From NCBI GenBank assembly GCA_913057175.1, contig CAJXNP010000007.1, positions 62,001 through 126,000 on the forward strand: DNA of 64,000 nt, given 5' to 3'. Below are positions 54,860-63,944 of the stretch, in pieces. Source of the stretch: an uncultured Cytophagales bacterium. GTDB lineage: Bacteria > Bacteroidota > Bacteroidia > Cytophagales > Cyclobacteriaceae. The notes under the pieces are model-generated. The model searched no databases and had not been told where the DNA came from. It worked only from the letters and a program-made list of their open reading frames with translations. Numbering within the stretch: the stretch's first letter is position 1; each line of letters begins with the position of its first letter. Position numbers and translations under genes: made by a program.

Positions 54860-55828
54860 TTATTGAAAAGATTGAGCATATTCTTTCGCAAAATAGGTGA
54901 GGATAATTTTAGCTCCCGCACGCTTGATGCTAAGCAGACATTCCTTCATGGACAGTGTTCCGTCCAGCCACCCTTTGAAAGCAGCTGCCTTGATCATAGC
55001 GTATTCTCCGCTTACGTTGTAGGCAGCGATTGGGAGTTGAGTGTTTTCATTCAGAAGTTTAATAACATCCAGGTAAGGCAGCGCGGGCTTGACCATCAAA
55101 ATATCCGCGCCTTGTTCTATATCAAGTTGGGCTTCAAGTAATGCCTCTTTTGCATTAGCCGGGTTCATCTGATAGGTCTTTTTGTCGCCACTTTTTGGTG
55201 CAGAATCCAATGCATCACGAAAAGGTCCGTAAAATGAGCTGGCATATTTTGCCGCGTAGGAAAGAATAGATGTATTGGTAAAACCAGCCTCATCCAATGC
55301 GTTTCTGATGAATCCGATCCTCCCGTCCATCATATCTGACGGACCTATAATGTCGGCCCCTGCTTCCGCCTGCGCAACTGACATTTTACTTAATACTTCC
55401 AACGTGGCATCATTGATGATTTCGCCATTTTCTACAATTCCATCGTGGCCATCCGAGGAATATGGGTCCATGGCCACATCTGTCATCAAAACAGCTTCAG
55501 TAAGCTCTTTTTTTATTCTGGACAATGCTTTTAGATAAAAATTATCCGGTTGGTACGAATAGGTAGCGTACTTATCTTTATGTTGTTCATCAATTGCAGG
55601 GAAAATGCAGAAGGATTTTATACCTATTTTCAAGCAGGATTCAATTTCCTTGAGAAGCAGGTCGATCGTCCTCCGGTAGATTCCGGGCATACTCGACACT
55701 TCGATTTCTTTATTGGCTCCCTCCAGCAAAAACAAAGGAAAGATCAGATCACTTGTCTGTACTTTGTTTTCTTCAACCAATTCACGGATCACCTGGTTTT
55801 TTCGATTCCTTCTCGGTCTTCTAAGCAT
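54860..55828 (-). CDS. hemB: Delta-aminolevulinic acid dehydratase (porphobilinogen synthase)
   Basis: Joins two 5-aminolevulinates to porphobilinogen in haem and corrinoid synthesis. At 322 residues it is the usual size. The substrate lysines are in SYAAKYASSFYGPFRDA and MVKPALPYLD. The metal loop reads DVAMDPYSSDGHDG, aspartate-rich rather than cysteine-rich, so this is the magnesium/monovalent-cation form without catalytic zinc. Divergent from aspS. Confidence 0.96.
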   Translation of the reverse strand: MLRRPRRNRKNQVIRELVEENKVQTSDLIFPLFLLEGANKEIEVSSMPGIYRRTIDLLLKEIESCLKIGIKSFCIFPAIDEQHKDKYATYSYQPDNFYLKALSRIKKELTEAVLMTDVAMDPYSSDGHDGIVENGEIINDATLEVLSKMSVAQAEAGADIIGPSDMMDGRIGFIRNALDEAGFTNTSILSYAAKYASSFYGPFRDALDSAPKSGDKKTYQMNPANAKEALLEAQLDIEQGADILMVKPALPYLDVIKLLNENTQLPIAAYNVSGEYAMIKAAAFKGWLDGTLSMKECLLSIKRAGAKIILTYFAKEYAQSFQ

Positions 55829-55986
55829 AATTTATTGCTCCATTAGCTTTAAATATTGCCAAATATACAATCAAAACCCTAAAATTGATTTCTCTTTTCA
55901 ATTATTGAATTCATTTGCTGATTCCAATGGGTCAGGCTGAAAAAATATTTTTACATTTGCCCTCTGAATTTTTAAATCCAGCGAAA

Positions 55987-57747
55987 ATGTTACGAACACA
56001 TACTTGTGGTGAGCTACGAATCGATCATGTAAATCAGGAAGTGACACTCAGTGGTTGGGTGCAAAGGGTAAGAGATAAAGGGGGGATGATCTGGATCGAC
56101 TTGCGTGACCGGTACGGGATCACTCAACTTATTTTTGACGAAAGCAAAACCGACGAGAAAGTGGTTGAAACGGCTCGTAGTCTTGGAAGGGAGTTTGTCA
56201 TTAAAGCAGGAGGTAAAGTGGTGGAACGATTCTCAAAGAATGACAAGATCCCAACTGGAGACATTGAGCTGGATGTTGAATCGCTTGAGATTCTTAATAA
56301 ATCAAAGGTTCCACCTTTTACAATTGAGGACGATACGGATGGGGGCGAAGACCTGAGAATGAAATACCGATACCTGGATTTGCGCCGTGGCCCGGTGAGA
56401 AGAAGTCTTGAATTGAGGCACAAAATGCTGCAGGAAACAAGGAAATATCTTGATAGCCAAAAATTCATGGAGGTGGAGACGCCATTTTTAATTAAATCCA
56501 CCCCTGAGGGAGCGCGTGATTTTGTTGTACCGTCTCGTATTCACCATGGAGAATTTTACGCCCTTCCGCAATCTCCACAGACATTCAAGCAGCTTTTAAT
56601 GGTGTCAGGCTATGACCGGTATTTTCAGATCGTCAAATGTTTCAGGGATGAAGATCTGAGGGCAGACCGTCAACCCGAATTCACGCAGATCGATTGCGAG
56701 ATGTCTTTTGTGGAAAGGGAAGATATACTGGCAACGTTTGAGGGGTTAATCAAACATTTGTTCAAAAATGTAAAGGGAGTTGAATTAACTGAGGTCGACA
56801 GAATGAGCTATGATGATGCCATGAAGTACTATGGATCAGATAAGCCCGATACACGTTTCGATATGAAATTTGTTGAGCTCAATGATGTAGCACAAGGAAA
56901 AGGATTTAATGTATTTGACAGCGCTGAGCTGGTCGTAGGAATTGTCGCGAAGGGGTGCTCTGAATATACGAGAAAGCAGGTTGACGAACTGACCGAATAT
57001 GTGAAGAGGCCGCAAATTGGTGCAAAAGGACTGGTATATGTCAAGTACAATGTTGATGGTTCATTGAAATCATCTGTTGATAAATTTTATAGCCAGGATG
57101 ATCTGAAAACCTGGGCTGACAAGATGAGCGCTATTCCGGGAGATTTAATCCTCGTACTATCAGGAGAGAAAAATCATACACGAAACGCCTTGAATGAACT
57201 GAGATTGAGAATGGGTTCCGATTTGGGCTTGCGGGATAAAAATACTTTTAAAGCTTTATGGGTGTTGGACTTCCCATTGTTGGAATGGGATGAAGAAACC
57301 AAGAGATTTCATGCGATGCACCATCCGTTTACATCACCATTGCTTGACGATCTCGATAAGCTGGATACCGATCCCGGCGCTGCCAAGGCCAATGCTTATG
57401 ATATGGTGATCAATGGAGTAGAAGTAGGTGGTGGTTCTATCAGGATCTATGACAGAGGGGTGCAGCAAAAAATGTTTGATTGCCTGGGATTTACACCTGA
57501 AGAAGCAAAAAAACAATTTGGGTTTTTAATGGACGCCTTCGAATATGGCGCTCCACCTCATGGAGGGATTGCCTACGGATTTGACCGGCTTTGTGCATTG
57601 TTTGGAGGATCGGATTCGATACGAGATTACATTGCCTTCCCAAAGAACAACAGCGGTCGCGATGTGATGATCGATTCTCCATCTACCATTTCCAATGAAC
57701 AGCTGGATGAGTTGTCATTAGGTGTTAAAAAGCTTCAGGAGAAGTAA
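55987..57747 (+). CDS. aspS: Aspartyl-tRNA synthetase
   Basis: Class II synthetase of about 586 residues. An N-terminal OB-fold anticodon domain opens with RTHTCGELR and [21 protein letters not shown]. The catalytic core has motif 2 [18 protein letters not shown] and the late [21 protein letters not shown] (motif 3). A GAD-type insertion, as in bacterial AspRS, lies in between. I use the ATG at 55987; the frame is open to 55915 but the extra residues do not fit the family. The insertion and length mark the bacterial type. Confidence 0.96.
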   Translation: MLRTHTCGELRIDHVNQEVTLSGWVQRVRDKGGMIWIDLRDRYGITQLIFDESKTDEKVVETARSLGREFVIKAGGKVVERFSKNDKIPTGDIELDVESLEILNKSKVPPFTIEDDTDGGEDLRMKYRYLDLRRGPVRRSLELRHKMLQETRKYLDSQKFMEVETPFLIKSTPEGARDFVVPSRIHHGEFYALPQSPQTFKQLLMVSGYDRYFQIVKCFRDEDLRADRQPEFTQIDCEMSFVEREDILATFEGLIKHLFKNVKGVELTEVDRMSYDDAMKYYGSDKPDTRFDMKFVELNDVAQGKGFNVFDSAELVVGIVAKGCSEYTRKQVDELTEYVKRPQIGAKGLVYVKYNVDGSLKSSVDKFYSQDDLKTWADKMSAIPGDLILVLSGEKNHTRNALNELRLRMGSDLGLRDKNTFKALWVLDFPLLEWDEETKRFHAMHHPFTSPLLDDLDKLDTDPGAAKANAYDMVINGVEVGGGSIRIYDRGVQQKMFDCLGFTPEEAKKQFGFLMDAFEYGAPPHGGIAYGFDRLCALFGGSDSIRDYIAFPKNNSGRDVMIDSPSTISNEQLDELSLGVKKLQEK

Positions 57748-57928
57748 TTCTGTTATTAAATCATACAAAAAATCAATGCTGTTTAGTTAAGAAGTTGGTG
57801 AGACCTACTACATCGTTGGTAGCAATTGTGAAGACTTTATTGACGTTATTTGTCATTGGGGAGATTCGGGGACAGAAATTGAGGAGAGAAAAATATCAAT
57901 TTCTCCCTTTCCGAATTGAATTCAGAAT

Positions 57929-58022
57929 CTAACGTAAGGAGAACCAAAATCAAGAAATCATGAGAAATCACCCTATAAATTGTACTATTCATATATTATT
58001 ATTGTACTATTCCTTACGTTAG
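57929..58022. repeat. 12-base perfect inverted repeat with inner direct repeats at a gene start
   Basis: CTAACGTAAGGA at 57929-57940 and its exact complement TCCTTACGTTAG at 58011-58022. Between them TGTACTATTC occurs at 57981-57990 and again at 58003-58012. The right arm lies within the signal-peptide codons of the next gene. Confidence 0.55.
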
Positions 58023-58684
58023 TCTGTATTTTATTTCTAAACTTGACCCAATCGATGTCACAAGATATCATCGGGAAATGGTACGGAATTGGCGAAAACT
58101 ACATTCTAGAATTTGCAATTCAAAATGATTCCATCAAATCCCAAATCCTCGATTCAAACCATGATTCCATTGGATATGAACGTGGTAAAATTAAACCCCA
58201 AGGAATATATAATGTCGGAGATAAACGAATAATTATAATAGTTGATGAAGACTCGAATGAACTGAAGTACCATGCTTTGACATTTTTTAATATCAAGGAT
58301 AAAGTATCTATGACATTAGCGGCTAATGGAATAAAAAGTGCTCCAAGTATCGAGGAAATTCTAAAACTATCTGCCAATGACACTTCGAGTTTGTTTGGAA
58401 ATATTTTTTATCATCAAGAATACATTGATGAATTAACAGATTCTAAGGATTTAGAGACCATGTCAGTAAATGACTTCATTATATTTATAAAAACATATTT
58501 ATCGAAAAGAGATCGATTTTTATATATGGAGGAGTATATGTCAAAGACTTTCCAGGATCAATTGACAAACATTACTTTAATTGAACTAGGTTACAATCCA
58601 CTTTTTAGAGGTGATTGGGAAAATAGATTTTTTGAAAAATACCTGCTTAATAAGGATGTTCAAGAACTTTTGAAAAAATTTTAA
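57980..58684 (+). CDS. Hypothetical secreted or membrane-anchored protein
   Basis: Up to 234 residues. A hydrophobic N-terminal segment (YIIIVLFLTLVCILFLNL) is a signal peptide or anchor. After it come IIGKWYGIGENYILEFAI, which is like a lipocalin/DUF-type beta start, and an alpha-helical C-terminal half. I do not recognise the family. The start is uncertain: TTG at 57980 fits the hydrophobic segment, an ATG at 57960 is in another frame that stops shortly after, and an internal ATG near 58055 would remove the anchor. The lower GC impression and the repeats at the start suggest accessory DNA. Confidence 0.6.
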   Translation: MYYSYIIIVLFLTLVCILFLNLTQSMSQDIIGKWYGIGENYILEFAIQNDSIKSQILDSNHDSIGYERGKIKPQGIYNVGDKRIIIIVDEDSNELKYHALTFFNIKDKVSMTLAANGIKSAPSIEEILKLSANDTSSLFGNIFYHQEYIDELTDSKDLETMSVNDFIIFIKTYLSKRDRFLYMEEYMSKTFQDQLTNITLIELGYNPLFRGDWENRFFEKYLLNKDVQELLKKF

Positions 58685-58743
58685 AATAAGAGTCGCCAGA
58701 CTTTCATCAACTCAAATATTACTCATTTTCATGCTCTTTACAG

Positions 58744-58839
58744 TTTCAGGTAGTTGTTTACAAGGGTCGGTATGTGGACACCAAGCTGAGAAAGATCGTC
58801 ATGGCCGCTGGAAACACTATCATCAAAAGCTGTAATTAA
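58744..58839 (+). pseudogene. Possible remnant of a lost gene (31 codons and a stop)
   Basis: An in-frame stretch reading FQVVVYKGRYVDTKLR then KIVMAAGNTIIKSCN and TAA. It is richer in G and C than its surroundings and protein-like, but has no start and nothing upstream continues it. I do not recognise the family with confidence. The rest of the 58685-58941 spacer holds nothing else. Confidence 0.25.
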
Positions 58840-58941
58840 ACGATATTGCCATAAAAATTAAAAATAGGATGTTTTGAGATTAAAATCATAAAAAAATGTA
58901 ATAAAATATGATTACACACTTCAATTTATTACATTTAAACT

Positions 58942-60057
58942 ATGATTAAAAGAAAGATCACTCAAAATATCCAGGAAGATTGGGATAAAAAAAAGGCATT
59001 GGTATTAACTGGGCCTAGACAGGTTGGGAAGACCACCTTAATTGAGCATTTGACGAAAGACAAAAATACGCTGTTGCTCAATGGAGATAACCCACAAACC
59101 CGTTTACAGCTCGCAGAAGCATCACTTAACTTTTTATTAAACCTGGTTTCCGATTATGATGTGGTGGTAATTGACGAAGCACAACGGATAGAAAACATCG
59201 GGTTAACTACTAAAATGCTGGTTGATGCAAAACTGGATAAGCAGTTTATTCTAACAGGTTCATCTGCTTTGGATTTGAGCAACAAAATAAACGAACCTCT
59301 TACCGGAAGGAAATGGGAACATCAATTATACCCACTCTGTTGGGAAGAAATAAGAAACCATTACACTTTTGCCAAGGCTTACGAACGACTGGAAGAGTTC
59401 TTGATTTATGGCATGTATCCCGAAGTAGTTACTCAATCGAAAAAACAGAAAATATTATTGCAGCTTTCTAGTAGTTATCTTTATAAGGACATCCTGGAGC
59501 TTACAAGTATTAAAAAACCTGATATCCTGATGAAGCTTTTAAATGCCCTGGCCCTTCAGGTAGGAAGCGAAGTTTCATACAATGAATTGTCAAATATTTT
59601 GGGCGTGGACAGGTTGACCATCATCAACTATATAGACCTGCTGGAAAAAGTGTATGTCATTTTCAGATTATATCCTTATGCGACAAACCAACGAAATGAA
59701 ATTACTTCTAAACCCAAAATTTTCTTTTATGACAACGGTATCAGAAATGCGGTAATTGGGCAATTTGGTCCTTTACAAAGCAGACAGGATAGTGGCATTT
59801 TGTTTGAAAACTTTTTTATCAGTGAAAGAATAAAAAAGCTTGATTACGAAGGGTTTTATGGAAAAATCCACTATTGGAGAAACACAAGGCAAGCCGAAAT
59901 TGATTTTTTGGAAATCCTGGAAAACGAAATCTCCGCATATGAAATAAAATTCAGCCCACGGACAAAGGTTAGGTTCACCAAATCATTCACCGAAAAATAT
60001 AATCCAAAAAACACCTTTGCTATAAATAGTACAAATTTTTGGGAACACTTGCAATAA
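58942..60057 (+). CDS. AAA-type ATPase with DUF4143 domain
   Basis: A 371-residue protein with a Walker A motif near the N terminus (LVLTGPRQVGKTTL), Walker B VVVIDEAQRI, and sensor-like FILTGSSALDL. The second half is the DUF4143 region: a winged-helix part (ELSNILGVDRLTIINYIDLLEKVYVIFRLYPY) and a nuclease-like end (GKIHYWRNTRQAEIDFLEI, ISAYEIKFS). Such proteins are widespread, mobile and of unclear role, often compared with archaeal ATPases. It stands alone in a patch with an unknown gene and a possible gene remnant, which fits accessory DNA. Confidence 0.9.
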   Translation: MIKRKITQNIQEDWDKKKALVLTGPRQVGKTTLIEHLTKDKNTLLLNGDNPQTRLQLAEASLNFLLNLVSDYDVVVIDEAQRIENIGLTTKMLVDAKLDKQFILTGSSALDLSNKINEPLTGRKWEHQLYPLCWEEIRNHYTFAKAYERLEEFLIYGMYPEVVTQSKKQKILLQLSSSYLYKDILELTSIKKPDILMKLLNALALQVGSEVSYNELSNILGVDRLTIINYIDLLEKVYVIFRLYPYATNQRNEITSKPKIFFYDNGIRNAVIGQFGPLQSRQDSGILFENFFISERIKKLDYEGFYGKIHYWRNTRQAEIDFLEILENEISAYEIKFSPRTKVRFTKSFTEKYNPKNTFAINSTNFWEHLQ

Positions 60058-60078
60058 GCAAGGCTATTATGAAATACA

Positions 60079-60104
60079 ACAGGACCCCTATTTAGTGGTC
60101 CTGT
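60079..60104. terminator. Hairpin between convergent genes
   Basis: ACAGGACC (60079-60086) pairs perfectly with GGTCCTGT (60097-60104) around a ten-base loop. It lies between the ends of the DUF4143 gene and the minus-strand lipoprotein gene. A T-run is weak on both sides, so it is a probable but not textbook terminator. Confidence 0.5.
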
Positions 60105-60132
60105 CTAAATATAATTTTAAATCAAAAATTTC

Positions 60133-60948
60133 TTAAGCTGGCTGCTGGCCTTCTTCTAATGTTATGGTTCTTTCAACTGGATTGAAAGGGCTATTAACCA
60201 GGTTTCCATCTTCGTCGAGCAATTCCAATTTGATCGTACTTTGTCCCATTGGAAGACCTTCAATGAATTGCGGAGCCCACTCTGTGATCATAAACTCCTC
60301 ACCGTTGATCGTTGCCCTGACTTTGTATCCATCGGGTGACAAATCCAGGTTGACCAAATAAAAGTCGAGAATAACTTTTTTAGTATCCTCTCCGCTATAA
60401 GTTCCTTTTGGCCTGCTGTAAAAGATGTGTGGCTGGTTCAAATCAACTGGTTCTCCTTCAGCATCTCCAACTGAGAATTGTCTGATGACATAGGCCTCCG
60501 GATTTTTTACGCTTTCGTGATAGGATCGGGATAGGAATGCTAATGCTACATAGTGGCCGGATTCCATATCCATTTCAAATTCTGATTCATAGTGTGCCGT
60601 ATAGGGCTGATTATTTAAGATCAGGTGAATGTGTTGCCCCTCAGCAGAATTTGCACACATTTTAATGTCAGCATCTGCAGTTTGAACCGCCAGTTCATAA
60701 TTAGTTACATCAAAAACGAAATTGACAGGTCCTTGTTCCACCTGACCGTTTTCTTCGGGTGTGTTCATGCTGAGCATTGCATCATCATAATTTGGTGAAT
60801 CATGATATGGTGTGAGTGAAATACTTGACTCTGGTTCCATTGTTTCGCTTTGCGAAGTAGTATCTTCAGTTTGATCCTTTTTACTGGTGCAAAATTGCAA
60901 GGTGAAAAGGAGCACAACTAGAAATGAATATTTGTTAAGAGTTTTCAT
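60133..60948 (-). CDS. Lipoprotein of unknown function
   Basis: A 271-residue protein with a lipobox ending LQFC at about residue 20, followed by a long acidic, Ser/Thr-rich linker. The folded part looks like two beta-sandwich units: one with GPVNFVFDVTNYELAV and GQHIHLILNNQPYTAHYE, the second beginning VILDFYLVNLDLS and ending LLDEDGNLVNSPFNPVERTITL. No catalytic motif or family name comes to mind. It is transcribed alone. Confidence 0.75.
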   Translation of the reverse strand: MKTLNKYSFLVVLLFTLQFCTSKKDQTEDTTSQSETMEPESSISLTPYHDSPNYDDAMLSMNTPEENGQVEQGPVNFVFDVTNYELAVQTADADIKMCANSAEGQHIHLILNNQPYTAHYESEFEMDMESGHYVALAFLSRSYHESVKNPEAYVIRQFSVGDAEGEPVDLNQPHIFYSRPKGTYSGEDTKKVILDFYLVNLDLSPDGYKVRATINGEEFMITEWAPQFIEGLPMGQSTIKLELLDEDGNLVNSPFNPVERTITLEEGQQPA

Positions 60949-61238
60949 GTGTGTATAGTTTTGTTTTATGTGGAAATATGTCCTAAAAGGGGTTCTTTGG
61001 AAGAACCTTGGATTAAAAATTCAATCTCTAAAGTGATAAACTTGTCAGAATTTTTAATGTCGATTTCATACATATTCTTTTTTAAAGTTTTCAATTTGTA
61101 AGAAAGGATAAATCTACGGAACATAATTTGGAAATACCAAAATGGTTTTGACATCCATTTTCATTTTGTTTTGAGGAAATTATTATAAATTAAGTCCCAT
61201 TAGTCCTTTGTATGTGTTAAGAGTAAAATAATTTTTAT
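60949..61238. other. Spacer without a supported gene
   Basis: A 62-codon minus-strand frame (60966-61154) overlaps a small hairpin (GGTTCTT 60991-60997 with AAGAACC 61001-61007). I saw no family resemblance, so it is not called a gene. Confidence 0.4.
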
Positions 61239-62414
61239 TTGATCCAACGCATTAGACATATTATTTTTTTACGAGAAGTATTACTTATTTCGATTACAGC
61301 TTTTGGAGGACCACAAGCCCACTTTGCACTTTTCTTAAGAAGACTTGTCAACAAAAGAAGGTATCTCACTGAGGAAGAGTTGATTGAGCTTAATGCACTT
61401 TGCAATATTCTCCCTGGACCTACCTCTACACAAACGATCACCGCCCTTGGTTTTAAAATTGGCGGTCCCAATTTGGCTTATTTGACCCTTTTGGTTTGGG
61501 TTTTACCTGCATTCATTATTATGACAACGCTTGGGATTTTGGTTTCTTACTTCCATGAAATGGAGATTTCATTGGATTTTGCCAAATTCATTCAACCCAT
61601 GGCTGTGGGGTTTGTAGCATATGCATCTTTTTTGATCAGTACAAAAGTTGTTAAATCCTACGTAGGTGTAGGAATTATGTTTGTCTCTGCAATTTTGACA
61701 TTCCAGGTAGGTTCTCCATATGTTTTTCCGATCATTCTCATCCTGAGCGGGTTAGTTACGGCATTTAATTTTAAAGCACATCCGAGAGAAGAAAAAGATA
61801 GGTTTAAGATCAATTGGTCAAACTTTATTCTCTGGGCATCGGTTTTTGTAGGGATTGCTGTGATAGGTCACTTTACGAGGTTGCCACATATCATTCTTTT
61901 TGAGAACTTTTATAGGAATGGGAGCTTGATTTTTGGAGGTGGACAGGTTTTAATTCCACTCCTCTACACAGAATTTGTTGATTTTAAAAGCTTAATGAGT
62001 TCAGAGGAGTTTCTCACGGGTTATTCTGCCGTGCAGGCTGTTCCGGGCCCTGTTTTTTCTTTTTGCTCATATCTGGGAGTGCTTTCCATGAGAAATTATG
62101 GCATCGGAGGGGAAATTTTGGGTAGCGTACTGGCAACAGCAGGGATCTTTTTGCCTGGAACATTTTTTATATTTTTTACCATTCGTTTCTGGGAAGAGTT
62201 GAAAAAATATAGGCCAATTAAGGCTTCTCTTGAAGGGATCAATGCAGCCAGTGCCGGGATGGTAATAGCGGCTACATTTGTGCTATTTGAGCCCATTGAA
62301 GCCAATATTCTTAACACCTTGGTAATTGTTATCACATTCATTCTCCTAATGTTTACCAAGGTGCCTCATCCGGTTATCATATTATTTGGACTGCTGGCAG
62401 GGTTTATTTTTTAA
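61239..62414 (+). CDS. Chromate transporter (CHR) family membrane protein
   Basis: A 391-residue membrane protein made of two CHR domains. The first shows ITAFGGPQAHFALFLRRLV and NILPGPTSTQTITALGFKIGG. The second shows LIFGGGQVLIPLLYTEFV and GYSAVQAVPGPVFSFCSYLGVL. This FGGP/PGP layout is the ChrA signature. Some members expel chromate; many have untested roles, so export of chromate is only the default name. The predicted start is TTG, with no upstream ATG in frame. Its end overlaps that of the convergent LD-carboxypeptidase gene by four bases. Confidence 0.92.
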   Translation: MIQRIRHIIFLREVLLISITAFGGPQAHFALFLRRLVNKRRYLTEEELIELNALCNILPGPTSTQTITALGFKIGGPNLAYLTLLVWVLPAFIIMTTLGILVSYFHEMEISLDFAKFIQPMAVGFVAYASFLISTKVVKSYVGVGIMFVSAILTFQVGSPYVFPIILILSGLVTAFNFKAHPREEKDRFKINWSNFILWASVFVGIAVIGHFTRLPHIILFENFYRNGSLIFGGGQVLIPLLYTEFVDFKSLMSSEEFLTGYSAVQAVPGPVFSFCSYLGVLSMRNYGIGGEILGSVLATAGIFLPGTFFIFFTIRFWEELKKYRPIKASLEGINAASAGMVIAATFVLFEPIEANILNTLVIVITFILLMFTKVPHPVIILFGLLAGFIF

Positions 62415-63310
62415 AAAGTTAAAAAAGACCCATCCTGGTTGACAATAAGCTGGTAATCCTTACCAAGAATGACAGGAAGATTAAGATCTTCGTGGCCGAC
62501 AGGCATACCAAAAGCTATCGGAGTACCCTTTTGATCCAGGTAACTTAAAATAATTTCTTCGGCGCTTTTACCAAATGGATTGTCAGCGTCATCTTTCATG
62601 TCGGTCAGTTGACCAACAATTATTCCTCTTAATTTTTCCAGCTTTCCAGCTCTTCTTAATTGCAACATCAATCTGTCCAGACGATACAGTTGCTCGCCGA
62701 TTTCTTCTATGAAAAGAATTTTATTACCGAAATCTACATCTGAAGCAGTACCAATTATACTAGCGAGAATGGACAAATTTCCTCCAATCAATGGGGCAAC
62801 GGCCTTCCCATGTCTGTTTAACTGATGTGGTGAGCCATTAATTTCAAACCTTTCACCAAAGAGCATCTTTTTCAGATAAAAGAGGGAGTCTTTATTCTCC
62901 TTTTTGTCAAAGATAACAGGCATCGTTCCATGAATGCTCCCTACTCCAAGTTTGATACAATGAATTAGAACTGCTGTTATATCACTGAACCCAACGATCC
63001 ATTTAGGATTTTCTACGAATGACCGCCAGTTTATTTCATCAATTATACCTGCACTTCCATATCCTCCCCTGGCAGCTAAGATACATTTAGTTTTAGGGTC
63101 ATTTAGGGCTTCCTGAAAATCGCTTATTCTATCTTCCTTTTTGCCCGAAAAACGAAAATGATCCTTAAACAAATTTTTGCTGATTTGTACTTTCAATCCC
63201 CAATCTTCCAAAATGCAGGAAGCTGCCTTTATTCTCTTTTTGGGAACTTTGGAAGCTAACCCTACAATTGTTACAGTATCGCCAGGTTGAAGAAATTCAG
63301 GAAATTGCAT
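62411..63310 (-). CDS. LD-carboxypeptidase (peptidase family S66)
   Basis: A 299-residue enzyme that removes the terminal D-alanine from murein tetrapeptides in cell-wall recycling. The nucleophile serine is in WIVGFSDITAVLIH, the glutamate in LFIEEIGEQLYRLDRLMLQL and the histidine in GMPVGHEDLNLPV, giving the Ser-Glu-His triad. The N-terminal half has AARGGYGSAGIIDEINW. No signal peptide, so cytoplasmic, as for LdcA. Separated from the Skp-like gene upstream by a terminator. Confidence 0.94.
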   Translation of the reverse strand: MQFPEFLQPGDTVTIVGLASKVPKKRIKAASCILEDWGLKVQISKNLFKDHFRFSGKKEDRISDFQEALNDPKTKCILAARGGYGSAGIIDEINWRSFVENPKWIVGFSDITAVLIHCIKLGVGSIHGTMPVIFDKKENKDSLFYLKKMLFGERFEINGSPHQLNRHGKAVAPLIGGNLSILASIIGTASDVDFGNKILFIEEIGEQLYRLDRLMLQLRRAGKLEKLRGIIVGQLTDMKDDADNPFGKSAEEIILSYLDQKGTPIAFGMPVGHEDLNLPVILGKDYQLIVNQDGSFLTF

Positions 63311-63323
63311 AGTCTAAAAATAT

Positions 63324-63353
63324 AAAAACCCCTGCTGGTTGGGCAGAGGTTTT
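63324..63353 (-). terminator. Terminator after the Skp/OmpH-like gene
   Basis: On the minus strand AAACCTCTGC (63352-63343) pairs with GCAGGGGTTT (63335-63326; one G-T wobble) around a seven-base loop, followed by further Ts. It lies 27 bases past the stop. Confidence 0.8.
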
Positions 63354-63379
63354 ATAAAATTTTTTACTTAGTTCTTTAA

Positions 63380-63925
63380 TTACTCTGTAGTGGCTTCTGC
63401 GGGAGGTTGAACACCCAATTTAGCAAAAACTAGCTCAGATACATCATACTGCTCATCAGCGCTTAGCAAGATAGAAACCATTCCTTGTCTGGCACTTAGT
63501 ATGAATGAATATCCGTTCTCCTCTCTAACCTGGTCAATTGCTTTCTGGATTTTGTCATAAACAGGTTGCAATAATTGCATTTGCTTTTTCTGCAGGGAAT
63601 TCTCCGCATCTGCTTGAAATTTCTGAATAGATTGCTGTAATGATTGCAATTCCTGCTCTTTGTCAGCTCTTATTTCCGGAAGCCAGGTTTGAGCATTTTT
63701 TTGATAATCAGCAGCCTTTGTCTGAAAATCCTGCATTTTTGAATCTAGCTGAGTCTCTAACTGCCTGCTATAATCGGTTAACTCGGATTCAATTTGTTTT
63801 GCCTCTGGCATTGCTGACAGGATATAGTCCACATCTGTATAGCCAATTTTTAAAGTACCCTGTGCATTTGCACCAAATGCAGTGAAAAAAATGCCAATCA
63901 CTGCGATAAAAAACAACTTTTTCAT
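63380..63925 (-). CDS. Skp/OmpH-family periplasmic chaperone
   Basis: A 181-residue secreted protein (signal peptide ending GANAQ). It begins the mature chain with LKIGYTDVDYILSAMPEAKQ, the OmpH start, then has a long coiled-coil hairpin of about 90 residues rich in Gln, Lys and Glu, and ends with GYSFILSARQGMVSILLSADEQYDVSELVFAKLGV. Such proteins carry unfolded outer-membrane proteins to the BAM complex. The gene follows another, cut off by the window edge, by 19 bases. Confidence 0.9.
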   Translation of the reverse strand: MKKLFFIAVIGIFFTAFGANAQGTLKIGYTDVDYILSAMPEAKQIESELTDYSRQLETQLDSKMQDFQTKAADYQKNAQTWLPEIRADKEQELQSLQQSIQKFQADAENSLQKKQMQLLQPVYDKIQKAIDQVREENGYSFILSARQGMVSILLSADEQYDVSELVFAKLGVQPPAEATTE

Positions 63926-63944
63926 ATCTCTTTATTTTAAAATT

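Noticed and set aside
57960-58022. ATG start for the unknown gene at 57960
   Set aside because: It is in a different frame and reaches a stop after about 20 codons; the hydrophobic N terminus is in the frame used from 57980.
60430-60460. GGTTCAAATC-like string resembling a tRNA T-arm
   Set aside because: It lies within the lipoprotein coding region and no acceptor or anticodon arms surround it.
60966-61154. Small minus-strand gene upstream of the lipoprotein gene
   Set aside because: No family resemblance and it overlaps a hairpin; not enough to call.
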